From Phytopseudomonas dryadis (lineage in GTDB: Bacteria > Pseudomonadota > Gammaproteobacteria > Pseudomonadales > Pseudomonadaceae), in assembly GCF_004327355.1 (NCBI RefSeq), contig NZ_QJUM01000010.1:62001-126000 (forward strand): a stretch of DNA of 64,000 bases, in the 5' to 3' direction. Shown piece after piece: positions 36,537-46,641 of the stretch. The notes below the pieces were generated by a model that did no database searches, had not been told where the DNA came from, and saw only the letters and a list, made by a program, of their open reading frames with translations. A program made the position numbers and the translations under genes. The number at the start of each line of letters is the position of its first letter. The stretch's first letter is position 1.

Positions 36537-38038
36537 GCGCCACCTCCACGGACGATCTGCAGGTAACTGTCGACATCGAGCAACTGCTGCGCCGCCGCCT
36601 GTACATAGTCATGCACCGGCTGGGCAGCGACGACCAGCAGCGGGCTGCAGGCCAGCAGCCCGAGCACCGCCAGGGCGCGCACGCGATCGAACTCGGCGCT
36701 CGGCGATGGCTCACCCGTCGACCGCCAGAACAGCGTGCTGCCGGCACGCGCCAGGGCGATGACCATGCCCAGGCCACCGACCAGCACCACCGGCCACAGC
36801 TGCAGCGCCTGCTGCCAGTTTTCCACCGAGCGCAACAGCATCAGCTTGCCGAGGAAACCGGGGAACGGCGGCAGGCCGGCAACGGAGATGGCAGCGGCGA
36901 AAAACAGGCCGCCGAGCAACAAGGGGTGCAGCAGTGCCGGTCCCTTGCGCAACGCGGCGCCCAGCTCGCCGCGCTGGCGCGCCAGCAGGTCGGCCAGCAG
37001 GAACAATGCCCCGCACACCCAGGAACTGTGGATCAGGTAGAACAGCGTGGCACTCAGGCCCTGCGCGCTGCCAAGGGACACGCCGGCCAGCAGGGTGCCG
37101 ACCGAGACGATCACCAGATACCCCAGCATCACCTGCAGGTTGCGCGCCGCCAGGGCGCCGACCACGCCGGCGGCCAGGGTCAGCATGGCCAGCGGCCACA
37201 GCCAGGGCAGGATCAGGTTGGCCAGGCCGCCGGCCTCGGCGCCGAAGATCAGGGTGAACACCCGGATGATCGCGTACAGGCCGACCTTGGTCATGATCGC
37301 GAACAGCGCCGCCACTGGCGCCGTGGCCGCGGCATAGGCATTGGGTAGCCAGAAGTACAGCGGCAGGATCGCGCCCTTGAGGCCGAACACGATCAGCAGC
37401 AGATATCCGGCCGCGGCCAGCAGGGGCGCACGGTCGGCATCGGCGGCGGCGACCTGCAGCGCCAGGTCGGCCATGTTCAGGGTGCCGAGCAGACCATAGA
37501 GCATGCCTACGCCGATCAGGAAGAACGCCGAACCGACCAGGTTCAGTACCACGTAATGCATCCCTGCCCTGATCCGCGCCGGGCCGCCGCCGTATACCAG
37601 CAGCGAGTAAGAGGCGATCAGCAGGATCTCGAAGAACACGAACAGGTTGAACAGATCGCCGGTCAGGAAGGCGCCGTTGATGCCCAACAGCTGGAACTGC
37701 AGCAAGGCGTGAAAGTTCGGCCCGCGCTCGTCATCGCCACGCACCGCGTAGAGCACGGCGAAACCGGCGAGCACGGCGGTCACCAGCAGCATCAGCGCCG
37801 CCAGGCGATCGAGCATCAGCACGATGCCGAATGGCGCCTGCCAGTTGCCCAGGGCATACACCTGCAACGTACCGCCATCGGCCTGCAGCACCAGCCAGGC
37901 GCTGATCGGCAGCAGGGCCCAGGTGGCCAGCAGGGAAATCCAGCGCTTGCTGGTCAGCGACAGCCGCGAACGGATCAACAGGAAGCTGCCGACGAACAGC
38001 GGCAACAGGATCGGCAGGATCAACGCATGATTCATCAA
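36533..38038 (-). CDS. mnhD: Mrp/Pha antiporter subunit D
   Basis: A 501-residue, fourteen-span homologue of complex I antiporter subunits (NuoL/M/N). The proton-translocation features are visible: NLFVFFEILLIASYSLLVYG with the span-5 Glu, and the Lys-bearing LLLIVFGLKGAILPLYFWLP. ATG overlaps C's stop by four bases. It is one of two antiporter-like subunits of the complex. Confidence 0.95.
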   Translation of the reverse strand: MMNHALILPILLPLFVGSFLLIRSRLSLTSKRWISLLATWALLPISAWLVLQADGGTLQVYALGNWQAPFGIVLMLDRLAALMLLVTAVLAGFAVLYAVRGDDERGPNFHALLQFQLLGINGAFLTGDLFNLFVFFEILLIASYSLLVYGGGPARIRAGMHYVVLNLVGSAFFLIGVGMLYGLLGTLNMADLALQVAAADADRAPLLAAAGYLLLIVFGLKGAILPLYFWLPNAYAAATAPVAALFAIMTKVGLYAIIRVFTLIFGAEAGGLANLILPWLWPLAMLTLAAGVVGALAARNLQVMLGYLVIVSVGTLLAGVSLGSAQGLSATLFYLIHSSWVCGALFLLADLLARQRGELGAALRKGPALLHPLLLGGLFFAAAISVAGLPPFPGFLGKLMLLRSVENWQQALQLWPVVLVGGLGMVIALARAGSTLFWRSTGEPSPSAEFDRVRALAVLGLLACSPLLVVAAQPVHDYVQAAAQQLLDVDSYLQIVRGGGA

Positions 38039-38361
38039 CGTGGCTCCTCGCCATCCACGTGATCGGTACGCAGCTCACCGAGGGCCCGCAGCGACAGCAC
38101 CACGACGAAGGCGGTCATGGCGAAGCCGATGACGATGGCCGTGAGCACCAGGGCCTGGGGAATCGGATCGCCGTACTCGGCGCTCTTGCCGATCACCGCC
38201 GGCACCCCGGTATCCAGCCGGCCCATGGCGAACAGGAACAGGTTGACCGCATAGGAGATCAGGGTCAGACCCATGACCACCGGGTAGATGCGCGCGCGCA
38301 TCAACAGGTACACGCCGCTGGCGGTGAGCACGCCCAGGGTCATGGCGAACAACGCTTCCAT
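38035..38361 (-). CDS. mnhC: Mrp/Pha antiporter subunit C
   Basis: A 108-residue, three-span protein related to NuoK ([20 protein letters not shown] and QALVLTAIVIGFAMTAFVVV). Its start overlaps the last base of the large AB subunit gene, and it overlaps D by four bases. Confidence 0.95.
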   Translation of the reverse strand: MEALFAMTLGVLTASGVYLLMRARIYPVVMGLTLISYAVNLFLFAMGRLDTGVPAVIGKSAEYGDPIPQALVLTAIVIGFAMTAFVVVLSLRALGELRTDHVDGEEPR

Positions 38362-41153
38362 CAGAGTACCTCCTTGCTCGATTCGTCCTGACTGACGTGA
38401 CCGATGTTGGACAGGATCAGCAGCGTCGCGCCGACCACCGCCAGGTACACGCCCAGATCGAAGAACAATGCACTGGCCAGCTCGATTTCACCGAGCAGTG
38501 GAATGTGGAAATGATCGAAGGCCGAGGTCAGGAACGGGAAGCCGAAGGCCAGACTGCCCAGCCCGGTGAGCCCGGCGATCATCACGCCGAGGCCGGCGAT
38601 GCTGTGGAAGCTCCAGGGCAGGCGCCGCTGCGTCCACTCCACACCATGGGCCACGTACTGCAGGATCAGGGCGATGGCGGTGATCAGGCCGGCGATGAAA
38701 CCGCCACCTGGCAGGTTGTGCCCGCGCAGGAAGATGAACGCCGACACCAGCAGCGCCAACGGCAGCAGGACCCGGGCGATGCTGTCGAGGATCATCGGGT
38801 GGCTGTCGCGCGACCAGGCCTTGCCGTTAGGGTCATGCTCCGGATGCGGCAGGTGCAGGCCGGCCAGCAAACCGTAGATGCCCACCGCGGCGATGGCCAG
38901 CACGCTGATCTCGCCCAGGGTATCGAAGCCGCGGAAGTCGACCAGGATGACGTTGACCACGTTGGTGCCGCCACCACCGCTGACGCTGTTTTCCAGGAAG
39001 AACGAGGCGATGCTGTCGTAGGGCCGGGTCATGACCGCATAGGCCAGCATGGCCACGGCGACGCCACTGCCGCCGGCCAGCAGCACGTCGCGCAGACCAC
39101 GCAGGCTGCTGGACTCCATCGGCGTGCGGTCGGGCATGAAGAACAGCGCCAGCACCAGCAGGATGATGGTCACCACCTCCACCGAGAGCTGGGTCAGGGC
39201 CAGATCCGGCGCCGAGTAGCGGGCGAACGCCAGGGCCACCATCAGCCCCGCGCAACTGAGGGTCATCAGCGCTTTCAGGCGATTGCGGTGGAACACCACG
39301 GTGAGCACCGCCATCACGCACAACACCAGCATGCCGAGCACGGTGATGCCATCGAGCGGCGTCAGCGGCAGGTCGCCGGCCAGGCGCCGCAGCGGCGCCA
39401 GGGCCACGGCGATCAGCACCAGGGCGCTGAGCAGCATCAGCGCGATGTAACGCTGCAGGGAACCGCTTTCCAGCAGGCCGGTCAGCCAGCGCGCACTCTT
39501 GACCAACAGGCCCATGGCACGCTCGAACAGCACTTTGGCGTCCATTTCCGGCATGCCGTTGTACCAGCGGAACAACGGTTCGCGGCAGGCATAGACGATG
39601 ATCCCGCCAACCAGGGCGACCACGCTCATCGCCAGGGGCAGGTTGAGCCCGTGCCAGACCGCCAGGCTGTAATAGGGCAGCTCGCCGCCCAGGCTCGCCG
39701 AGGCGGCCGAAGCCAGCAGCGGCGCCACGGTATAGGCCGGCAACATGCCCACCAGCAGGCACATGAACACCAGCACCTCGACCGGGATCTTCATGTAGCG
39801 CGGCGGCTCGTGGGGCGGGTACTTGGGCAGGTCGACCGGCTCGCCATTGAAGAACACGTCATGGATGAAGCGCAGCGAATAGGCCACCGAAAACACCCCG
39901 GCCAGGGTCGCCGCCGCCGGAATCATCCAGTTGAAACTGCCCAGCAGATCCTGGCTGAGGGTTTCGCTGAAGAACATCTCCTTGCTCAGGAAGCCGTTGA
40001 GCAGCGGCACCCCGGCCATCGCCGAGGCCGCCACCATGGCCAGAATCGCCGTGTGCGGCATGTACTTCCACAAGCCGGCGATACGGCGCATGTCGCGGCT
40101 GCCGGTTTCATGGTCGATGATCCCGGCGGCCATGAACAGCGATGCCTTGAAGGTCGCGTGGTTGATGATGTGGAACACCGCCGCCACGGTCGCCAGCTCG
40201 GTATCCAGGCCGAACAGCAGGGTGATCAGGCCCAGGTGGCTGATGGTCGAGTAGGCCAGCAGGCCCTTGAGGTCATGCTGGAACAGCGCCATGCCGGCAC
40301 CGAACAGCAGGGTCGCCATGCCGGTCAGGCTGACCAGGTAGAACCACCAGTCGGTGCCGGACAGCGCCGGGTACAGGCGGGCCAGGAGGAACACCCCGGC
40401 CTTGACCATGGTCGCCGAATGCAGATAGGCCGACACCGGGGTCGGTGCCGACATCGCCTGGGGCAGCCAGAAATGGAAGGGAAACTGTGCCGACTTGGTG
40501 AACACGCCGAGCAGCACCAGGATCAGCGCCAGCGGATACAGGGCATGGGCGCGGATCGCATCGCCGGCGGCCAGCACCTGGCTCAGTTCGAAACTGCCGG
40601 CGATGTGGCCGAGCAGGAGAATCCCGGCCAGCAGCGCCAGACCGCCACCGCCGGTCACGGTAAGCGCCATGCGGGCGCCGCGGCGGGCATCGGAGCTGCC
40701 GTTCCAGAAGCCGATCAGCAGAAACGAAGACAGGCTGGTCAGTTCCCAGAACACCAGCATCAGCAACAGGTTTTCCGACAGCACCACGCCCAGCATGGCG
40801 CCCATGAACAGCAACAGGAAGGCGAAGAAGCGCCCCATGGGCTCATGCTTGGCCAGGTAGTAGCGCGCGTAGAGAATGACCAGCAGACCGATGCCGAGAA
40901 TCAGCAGGGCGAAGAGAAATCCCAGCCCGTCCAGGCGCAGGCTCAGATTCAGGCCCAGGGCCGGCAGCCACTCCAGGCTCACCACCTGCAACTCGCCAGC
41001 GAACACCGCCGGCTGTTGCATCCACAACAGCGTCAACGCCGCCGCCGGGCCCACCGCAGCAGCCAGCGCGCACAACGAACGCCCCAGGCGGTCGGCCAGG
41101 AGCGGCAAACAGATTCCTAGAAAGGGTAAGGCGATGATCAGCGCAAGCGCCAT
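38361..41153 (-). CDS. phaAB: Mrp/Pha antiporter subunit A fused with B
   Basis: A 930-residue protein. Residues 1 to ~600 are the NuoL-like antiporter core ([20 protein letters not shown] with the conserved Glu, [20 protein letters not shown]). Residues ~760-930 are a fused MnhB-type domain ([40 protein letters not shown]). The AB fusion marks the Pha/Sha-type six-gene operon of Pseudomonas and rhizobia, which confers sodium, potassium or alkali tolerance. AGGAG precedes ATG 41153. It is the first gene of the operon, so its promoter must lie in the 500-base region to the right. Confidence 0.95.
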   Translation of the reverse strand: MALALIIALPFLGICLPLLADRLGRSLCALAAAVGPAAALTLLWMQQPAVFAGELQVVSLEWLPALGLNLSLRLDGLGFLFALLILGIGLLVILYARYYLAKHEPMGRFFAFLLLFMGAMLGVVLSENLLLMLVFWELTSLSSFLLIGFWNGSSDARRGARMALTVTGGGGLALLAGILLLGHIAGSFELSQVLAAGDAIRAHALYPLALILVLLGVFTKSAQFPFHFWLPQAMSAPTPVSAYLHSATMVKAGVFLLARLYPALSGTDWWFYLVSLTGMATLLFGAGMALFQHDLKGLLAYSTISHLGLITLLFGLDTELATVAAVFHIINHATFKASLFMAAGIIDHETGSRDMRRIAGLWKYMPHTAILAMVAASAMAGVPLLNGFLSKEMFFSETLSQDLLGSFNWMIPAAATLAGVFSVAYSLRFIHDVFFNGEPVDLPKYPPHEPPRYMKIPVEVLVFMCLLVGMLPAYTVAPLLASAASASLGGELPYYSLAVWHGLNLPLAMSVVALVGGIIVYACREPLFRWYNGMPEMDAKVLFERAMGLLVKSARWLTGLLESGSLQRYIALMLLSALVLIAVALAPLRRLAGDLPLTPLDGITVLGMLVLCVMAVLTVVFHRNRLKALMTLSCAGLMVALAFARYSAPDLALTQLSVEVVTIILLVLALFFMPDRTPMESSSLRGLRDVLLAGGSGVAVAMLAYAVMTRPYDSIASFFLENSVSGGGGTNVVNVILVDFRGFDTLGEISVLAIAAVGIYGLLAGLHLPHPEHDPNGKAWSRDSHPMILDSIARVLLPLALLVSAFIFLRGHNLPGGGFIAGLITAIALILQYVAHGVEWTQRRLPWSFHSIAGLGVMIAGLTGLGSLAFGFPFLTSAFDHFHIPLLGEIELASALFFDLGVYLAVVGATLLILSNIGHVSQDESSKEVL

Positions 41154-41590
41154 CCACTAAACTCCTTATACAAGCCCGCCATACGGCCTGGCGGCCAGTC
41201 AGTGCCTGCACGAGCGACCTGCCGCGTTGTGCGCCGGTCTATCCCTGCAATGGTGTGCGTGATGCCGATTCGAACAGGCCAGCTCAGCCTGACAGCAATT
41301 GTCTGCGGACTGGCATTCCTTGCGGCCCGGTCTAACTGACTGTGGAAACGCCCAGGCGTTCGACACCTTTTTACCGCGCCGCAGCGTTTAAAACAGGCCT
41401 TCAGGGCCTTTCAGCCAAAAGCTTGTCGATTATCCTTAACTATCGTTACCAGGTCATGAATAGAATTATTACTAAAAAATATCACCTGTCCGCCATTCAC
41501 TGATAGAGCGTTTAGTCTTTGTCCATGAGCATGGCGATGGATACCAGATGCCGAGTTCGCTCGATGCTTCGGAGCGAACCGAGGACGAAT
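41154..41590. other. Intergenic region upstream of the antiporter operon
   Basis: No supported gene. The part near 41430-41500 is AT-rich (AATTATTACTAAAAAATATC) in contrast to its surroundings and probably holds promoter or regulatory elements for the antiporter operon. A short minus-strand frame of 64 codons (41411-41605) has no ribosome binding site or homology and is not called. Confidence 0.35.
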
Positions 41591-41622
41591 AAAAAGCCGG
41601 ATCAACGCGAGGCTGATCCGGC
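41591..41622 (-). terminator. Intrinsic terminator of the glycine-zipper lipoprotein gene
   Basis: GCCGGATCA (41596-41604) and TGATCCGGC (41614-41622) form a nine-bp stem. Read on the minus strand, a T5 tract follows (41595-41591). It lies 50 bases after the lipoprotein stop. Confidence 0.8.
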
Positions 41623-41671
41623 TCGATGGAAGGTTACCCGGCTATAGATGCCTGAGTGAGGCCATGCGGCT

Positions 41672-42136
41672 TCAATGAGTAACGCGGCTGGTACCATCGA
41701 CCGTGAGAATGCGCACACGCTCGCCCACCCGGAAGATCTGGTCCTTCTCTACCGCCTGGACATAGGCACGCATGCTACCGTCGTCTTCACGTACGGTGAT
41801 CTCGACGCCCTGGGTACGGGTCAGGCCCTCTTCCGACGCGGCGCCCAGCAAGCCACCCGCCACGGCACCGATGACAGCCGCCACGGCCGAACCGCGACCG
41901 CCGCCGACGCCACTGCCGGCGACACCGCCGATGATCGCACCGGCGCCACCGCCGATCGGGGTCTTGGTGCCCTCGATCTTCACCGGCCGCAGGGATTCGA
42001 TGGTGCCCATGCGCACCGTCTGTACGGTACGGGCTTCGTCGCGTGAATAGGTATCACCGGTCAGGCTCGAGGCACAGCCGCCCAGAGTGAGCGTCGCTGC
42101 GGCAAACAGGACGGCGAAAATACCAGGTTTATGCAT
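41672..42136 (-). CDS. Glycine-zipper outer membrane lipoprotein, SlyB-like
   Basis: A 154-residue lipoprotein with lipobox LGGC (MHKPGIFAVLFAAATLTLGG then CASS). The central glycine-zipper GGGAGAIIGGVAGSGVGGGR and VIGAVAGGLLGAA form a 2TM hairpin like those in SlyB and Rickettsia 17-kDa antigens. The C-terminal GVEITVREDDGSMRAYVQAV folds into a small beta domain. These proteins sit in the outer membrane and stabilise it under stress. A terminator lies downstream at 41591-41622. Confidence 0.88.
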   Translation of the reverse strand: MHKPGIFAVLFAAATLTLGGCASSLTGDTYSRDEARTVQTVRMGTIESLRPVKIEGTKTPIGGGAGAIIGGVAGSGVGGGRGSAVAAVIGAVAGGLLGAASEEGLTRTQGVEITVREDDGSMRAYVQAVEKDQIFRVGERVRILTVDGTSRVTH

Positions 42137-42454
42137 GACGATTCTCCAGACTTGACTGATAGCGTATAGACCGCGCCGCCTTCAAGACGCTCACCCTGAT
42201 TGTCGAATAAATTGCGACTCGTTCAGCAGCGGTACAGCGGCATCCCACGAGCCTTGCAAGCAGACGTGCCATCCCTGAGGCGAGCCACTGCTATCAGTGT
42301 AGCCGTGCAGGCTGTGGACGGCCTGCTTACGAGACCGACCAGGGGGGATGGCAGACACGATTGCCCTGCCGGGCATTGTCACCGCCCGGCCATGCCACGC
42401 ACAAGCCACGCATTCGTGTCGCGACACCGATCAAAGGTCGGTCGCGCGGTATCT
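42137..42454. other. Intergenic region, no supported gene
   Basis: The part next to 42137 should contain the promoter of the lipoprotein gene (an AT-rich stretch at 42204-42222). The rest up to the repeat at 42455 shows no gene, terminator or recognised element. Confidence 0.3.
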
Positions 42455-42635
42455 ACACGGGATTCAGCAATAAGCGTGCAGCATGGCCACATTCGTGTAG
42501 GAGTCACGACCTCGCGGCGAATCGTGGCCATCGCGCGTTTTTGCAGCATGGCCGCCAGCGCATCGCGCCGGGGTCGACGCGCCTACAGGCGAACCCTGAT
42601 TGCGAACGGGCTCTTGCAGGCCAGGGATCAAGACG
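42455..42635. repeat. Dispersed 180-bp repeat with large REP-like hairpin, copy C
   Basis: The core hairpin runs from GTAGGAGT (42497) to GCGCCTAC (42586) with inner CGTGGCCAT / ATGGCCGCC. The flanks ACACGGGATTCAGCAATAAG (left) and GGGCTCTTGCAGGCCAGGGA (right) match copy A at 4063-4244, in the same orientation. About 38 kb separates the two copies. Confidence 0.75.
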
Positions 42636-42686
42636 ACACCAGCGGACCTCCCGCGACGGCCGCGCAAGCACGCGGCCGGGCGGCAC

Positions 42687-43826
42687 TCAGCGGGCCGCCT
42701 GCGCCAGGCGCCAGAAGCGGGCGAGATCGGCGGCGCGGGCTTCCAGCTCCAGGGCCGCGTCGGCACAGGCCTGTTCCAGGGTGATCGGGCCGGGCGCCAG
42801 GCTGAAGGCGGCGTCGATGCCGGCTTCACGCAGGGCCTGATAGCCCTCCCCCAGGCTGCCGGCCAGGGCGATCACCGGCACTGCGCAGGCACGCGCCACC
42901 CGCGCCACGCCGACCGGCGTCTTGCCGTGCAGGCTTTGCGCATCCAGACGCCCCTCACCGGTGATCACCAGATCGGCCCCCGCCGTGGCCGTGGCCAGCC
43001 CGGACAGCTCGGCGACCAGTTCGATCCCCGGCCGGAAGCTGGCACCGAGAAAGGCCTTGGCGGCGAAGCCCAGTCCACCGGCGGCGCCAACCCCGGGGAC
43101 GTTGCTGAAGTCCTCGCCCAGCGCAGCTCCGACGACCTCGGCCAGACGGGCCAGGGCCGCATCCAGCAGCTTGACCTGCTCGGGGCTGGCGCCCTTCTGC
43201 GGGCCGAAGATCGCCGACGCCCCACGAGGCCCGCAAAGCGGGTTGTCGACATCGGCGGCCACTTCGACCTGCACGCGCCCCAGGCGCTCGTCGAGAGCGC
43301 TCAGGTCGATCCGCTGCAGCTCGAGCAACGCAGCGCCGCCCGGCCGCAGTTCCTGTCCCCGGCTGTCGAGGAAACGCGCGCCCAGCGCCTGCAGCAAACC
43401 GCAGCCACCGTCGTTGGTCGCGCTGCCGCCCAGGCCGAGGATGATGCGTTCGGCACCGGCATCCAGCGCGGCGCGGATCAGCTCCCCCGTGCCGTAGCTG
43501 CTGGTCAGCGTGGCGTCGCGCTGTTCGCTCGGCACCCAGTGCAGGCCGCTGGCGGCGGCCATCTCGATCACCGCCGTGGCCTTGTCCAGCCAGCCCCAAT
43601 GCGCCGTGACCGGCGTGCCCAGCGGGCCACGCACTGCCAGCTCGCGGCGCTCGCCGCCGGTGGCCGCCAGCACGGCATCCACCGTGCCTTCGCCACCGTC
43701 GGCCATCGGGCAGAGACAGAGTTCGGCCTGCGGATACACGCTCGCCCAACCCCGGGCAATCGCCTCGGCGACGTCGGGCGCGCTCAGGCTCTCCTTGAAG
43801 GAATCAGGAGCAATGACGATTTTCAT
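42687..43826 (-). CDS. glxK: Glycerate kinase (GlxK/GarK family)
   Basis: A 379-residue enzyme that phosphorylates D-glycerate, giving 2-phosphoglycerate in this family. The opening MKIVIAPDSFKESLSAPDVA, MADGGEGTVDAVLAA, LGLGGSATNDGGCGLLQALG and DLVITGEGRLDAQSLHGKTP are family blocks; ATG 43826 fits them exactly. It is the last gene after cdaR and the GntP permease on the same strand, so glycerate taken up or made from sugar diacids is probably its substrate. Confidence 0.95.
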   Translation of the reverse strand: MKIVIAPDSFKESLSAPDVAEAIARGWASVYPQAELCLCPMADGGEGTVDAVLAATGGERRELAVRGPLGTPVTAHWGWLDKATAVIEMAAASGLHWVPSEQRDATLTSSYGTGELIRAALDAGAERIILGLGGSATNDGGCGLLQALGARFLDSRGQELRPGGAALLELQRIDLSALDERLGRVQVEVAADVDNPLCGPRGASAIFGPQKGASPEQVKLLDAALARLAEVVGAALGEDFSNVPGVGAAGGLGFAAKAFLGASFRPGIELVAELSGLATATAGADLVITGEGRLDAQSLHGKTPVGVARVARACAVPVIALAGSLGEGYQALREAGIDAAFSLAPGPITLEQACADAALELEARAADLARFWRLAQAAR

Positions 43827-43887
43827 AGGGTGACCTCGGTAACGGCGGGACGCCCGACAGGCGTCCCGGGGGAAACGATTCAGAAGC

Positions 43888-43929
43888 GGATCCACGCGCA
43901 GTGGATCCTGAGCAGGTTCTTAGAACCTG
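43888..43929 (-). terminator. Two tandem hairpins after the GntP gene
   Basis: On the minus strand, CAGGTTCT / AGAACCTG (43913-43929) comes first, then GGATCCAC / GTGGATCC (43888-43908). Neither is followed by a T-tract. They separate the permease and kinase genes and may reduce read-through rather than stop it. Confidence 0.45.
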
Positions 43930-43932
43930 TTC

Positions 43933-45291
43933 TTACAGCAACACCAGGCTCAGCAGCCATACCGTACTGATGCCGACCACGCCCTGGATCAGCGTCGCCA
44001 TGGTTTGCGCGCGATAGGCCACGGCCACCGGCATGCGGCTGAACTGGGTGACGACCCAGAAGAAACTGTCGTTGGCATGGGACACAGTCATGCCGCCGGC
44101 ACCGATGGCCATCACCGTGAGCACCCGCCCCATCTCGCTGTCCAGACCGAGTTGACCGAGCAAGGGCGCGACCATCGCCGAGGTGGTAACCAGTGCTACG
44201 GTGGTGGAGCCTTGGGCGGTCTTCAGCGCGGCAGCGACCAGGAACGGCATGAACAGCCCGATGCCCAGCGCCGACAGCGTATTGCCCAGGTAGCTGCCCA
44301 GCGGCGTGGCGCTGAGCACGGCACCGAAGGCCCCACCGGCGCCGGTGATGAGAATGATCGGCGCCGCGGAGAGAATGCCATCGGCGACACGGTCGTGCAG
44401 TTGCTGACGCTTGCCGTTGCCCTTGAGCAGGGTACAAGCCAGCACCAGACCGACCAGCAGCGCCATCACCGGCTGACCGAGGAAACTCAGCACGGACAGC
44501 AGCGCACCGTCGCCCAGTGGCTTGCTCGGAAATACGGCGATGGAGCCCAGGCAGATCAGCAGGATCGGTACGAAGATCGGGGCAAATGCCTGCATGGCGC
44601 CGGGCAGCTTTCCGTACTGCGCCTTGAGGACTGCGAAATCATCGGCGGCCGGCAGCGGCGTGCCGTCGTCCTCCAGCGCAATGTCCTTGCCGATGAAGCG
44701 ATTGGCCCACAGCATGCCGGCCAGCGCAGTGACCAAGGCCACCACCAGACCGACGGCGATCACCAGCCCCAGGCTCGAACCCAGGCCAAGGTTGCCGGCA
44801 GCGGCGATCGGGCCAGGGGTCGGCGGCACGAAGGTATGAGTGGCATACAGGCCGGTCGCCAGGGCCACACTCATGGCCACCACGGAAATCTTCATACGCG
44901 TCGCCAAGGCATTCTTCAACGAGTTGAGGATCACGTAGCCGGAATCGCAGAACACCGGGATGGAAACGATATAGCCGATGATCGACATGGTCAGCGTCGG
45001 GAAACGCTCACCGAGCAGCTTGATCACCGTCTCCGCCATGGTGATGGCCGCACCGCTACGTTCGAGAATCACCCCGATGATGGTGCCGAGCACGATGACG
45101 ATGCCAATATTGCCCAGGATGCCGCCGAAGCCGGTGGCGATGGTCTTGAGGATGTCCTGATGAGGCAGTTGGTAGGCGAAGCCGGCAATCAGGGCGGCCG
45201 CCAGCAGCGCGAGGAAGGGATGCAACTTGAGACGGGTGGTCGACAGCACGATGAATGCGATCAGCGCGACCAGGATCAGAACCAGAACCAT
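43933..45291 (-). CDS. GntP-family gluconate/glycerate permease
   Basis: A 452-residue, twelve- to fourteen-span transporter from ATG 45291 (MVLVLILVALIAFIVLSTTR). GFGGILGNIGIVIVLGTIIG, RFPTLTMSIIGYIVSIPVFC and the THTFVPPTPGPIAAAGNLG block are diagnostic of GntP proteins, which import gluconate and related sugar acids with protons. Between cdaR and a glycerate kinase gene, the likely substrate is glycerate or a sugar diacid. Confidence 0.92.
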   Translation of the reverse strand: MVLVLILVALIAFIVLSTTRLKLHPFLALLAAALIAGFAYQLPHQDILKTIATGFGGILGNIGIVIVLGTIIGVILERSGAAITMAETVIKLLGERFPTLTMSIIGYIVSIPVFCDSGYVILNSLKNALATRMKISVVAMSVALATGLYATHTFVPPTPGPIAAAGNLGLGSSLGLVIAVGLVVALVTALAGMLWANRFIGKDIALEDDGTPLPAADDFAVLKAQYGKLPGAMQAFAPIFVPILLICLGSIAVFPSKPLGDGALLSVLSFLGQPVMALLVGLVLACTLLKGNGKRQQLHDRVADGILSAAPIILITGAGGAFGAVLSATPLGSYLGNTLSALGIGLFMPFLVAAALKTAQGSTTVALVTTSAMVAPLLGQLGLDSEMGRVLTVMAIGAGGMTVSHANDSFFWVVTQFSRMPVAVAYRAQTMATLIQGVVGISTVWLLSLVLL

Positions 45292-45391
45292 GCCGGTGTC
45301 CTCATTGTTGTTATGGCACGGCATTGTCACTCAGCGCAGCCGGGAAGCGCCCTGTTCGAACGCACCACAAGATCGCCACAAGCATGCGTCG

Positions 45392-46513
45392 TTATTGTGC
45401 AGACGCACCATCAGGCTCGATAAGACCCAAGCCGAGCGACAGCTGCAGGCGCCGATCCAGGCGCGTCAGTTCCACACCACTGAGTTCGGCAATGCGTTCC
45501 AGGCGGTAGCGCAAGGTGTTGCGGTGAATGCCCAGGGCGGCGGCACAGCTCTGCACCTGGCCATCATGGGCACACCAGGCCTCGAGGGTGGCGCGCAGCA
45601 CACCATTGCCGTCCTGCGCCAGCACCTGCTTCAGCGGGGCCAGCCAGCCTTGCAACAGCCAGCTATGGCGCTGCGCATACAACAGGGTCGGCAAGCGGTG
45701 CTCCGCCAGGTGGATGACGCGTTGCGCCGGGTAACGGGCACGGGCGAAAGCCTGCAGATCGCGCAGCGCCAGGCAGGCCTGCTGCAGTTGCTCCAGGGAA
45801 TGCAGCGGATCGCTGAGCAGCAGGCGGGCGACGCCCCAGCCGCGCTCGTCGGCCAGCTCCAGCCACTGGCTGTCGCTACGCCCCGGCAGCAACGGCCGGC
45901 ACCAGAGCAGTTCACGCACGCCCAGGGGGGCGCACAGGTGCTCGCTCTTGCCGCTCAGCGCCCCGAGTAGGCGCGCCTGCTGGGCCAGTGGCTCGCCCTG
46001 CTCCTGCAGCTCCAGCAGGCAGGCCTGGCGTGGCCAGGTCAGGCTCAGGCCCTGGCGTTCGGCATCCGCCGCCAGGGTCGCCGGGGCAACGCCAGGATCG
46101 AACAGCTGACGCAGCCAGGCATCCAGCTGGTGGCGCTGCCAGTGCCGCTCGGCCTGCAGCTGGCGCTGCTCGACCAGCATCTCCGCGGCCATGCGCACCA
46201 GTTCGGCGTAAGGGCGTACCACCTCGGGCGCGCCGGTGATGCCGAGCACGCCGATCAAGCCGTCGGCCTGCAGCAAGGGCAGATTGACACCCGGTTTGAC
46301 GCCGCGCAGACAGGCGGCGGCCTGCTCGTCGATTTCCACCACCCGCCGATTGGCCAGCACCAGTTGCGCGCCTTCGTGGCGCGTGTGCAGGCGCGCCGGA
46401 TCGCCGCTGCCGATGATCATGCCCTGGGCATCCATCACATTGATGTTGTAGGGCAGGATGGCCATGGCGCGGTCGACGATATGCTGGGCCAGGGTGGAAT
46501 CGAGTTCGAGCAT
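45392..46513 (-). CDS. cdaR: CdaR-type sugar diacid regulator
   Basis: A 373-residue activator. Residues 1-135 are the diacid-recognition domain (LAQHIVDRAMAILPYNINVM, GVNLPLLQADGLIGVLGITG). The C-terminus is a PucR-type helix-turn-helix (VQSCAAALGIHRNTLRYRLE, about residue 325). In E. coli, CdaR senses glycerate or sugar diacids and activates uptake and degradation genes. Here the permease and glycerate kinase genes follow it on the same strand, which supports the same logic. ATG 46513 is chosen because upstream codons lack homology. Confidence 0.92.
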   Translation of the reverse strand: MLELDSTLAQHIVDRAMAILPYNINVMDAQGMIIGSGDPARLHTRHEGAQLVLANRRVVEIDEQAAACLRGVKPGVNLPLLQADGLIGVLGITGAPEVVRPYAELVRMAAEMLVEQRQLQAERHWQRHQLDAWLRQLFDPGVAPATLAADAERQGLSLTWPRQACLLELQEQGEPLAQQARLLGALSGKSEHLCAPLGVRELLWCRPLLPGRSDSQWLELADERGWGVARLLLSDPLHSLEQLQQACLALRDLQAFARARYPAQRVIHLAEHRLPTLLYAQRHSWLLQGWLAPLKQVLAQDGNGVLRATLEAWCAHDGQVQSCAAALGIHRNTLRYRLERIAELSGVELTRLDRRLQLSLGLGLIEPDGASAQ

Positions 46514-46557
46514 CGCACGGCCTCCGAAAGAAAGCCGCCATTGTAGGTATAACAGGA

Positions 46558-46612
46558 GCTTCAAGCTTCAAGCTTCAAGCTTCAAGCTTCAAGCTTCAAG
46601 CTTCAAGCTTCA
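46558..46612. repeat. Heptanucleotide tandem array (TCAAGCT)
   Basis: Seven perfect copies of TCAAGCT (46561-46609), flanked by partial units, about 7.9 repeats in all. The unit contains half of a HindIII-like AAGCTT palindrome, so the array can fold on itself. Degenerate traces of the same motif occur near 19650-19715 and 29764-29785. It lies between the starts of cdaR and the end of pdxH, 45 bases upstream of the cdaR ATG. Confidence 0.95.
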
Positions 46613-46641
46613 GAGCGTCCTTGTGCATTCTCGTTGCACTG

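Noticed and set aside
38397-41120. Plus-strand open frame of 907 codons opposite the antiporter AB gene
   Set aside because: Same antisense artefact; extremely Gln/His/Gly-rich, while the minus strand is a well-conserved membrane protein.
41411-41605. 64-codon minus-strand frame upstream of the antiporter operon
   Set aside because: No ribosome binding site, no homology, and it crosses the lipoprotein terminator.
46558-46612. Possible CRISPR array
   Set aside because: Direct heptamer repeats with no spacers, and no cas genes in the window.
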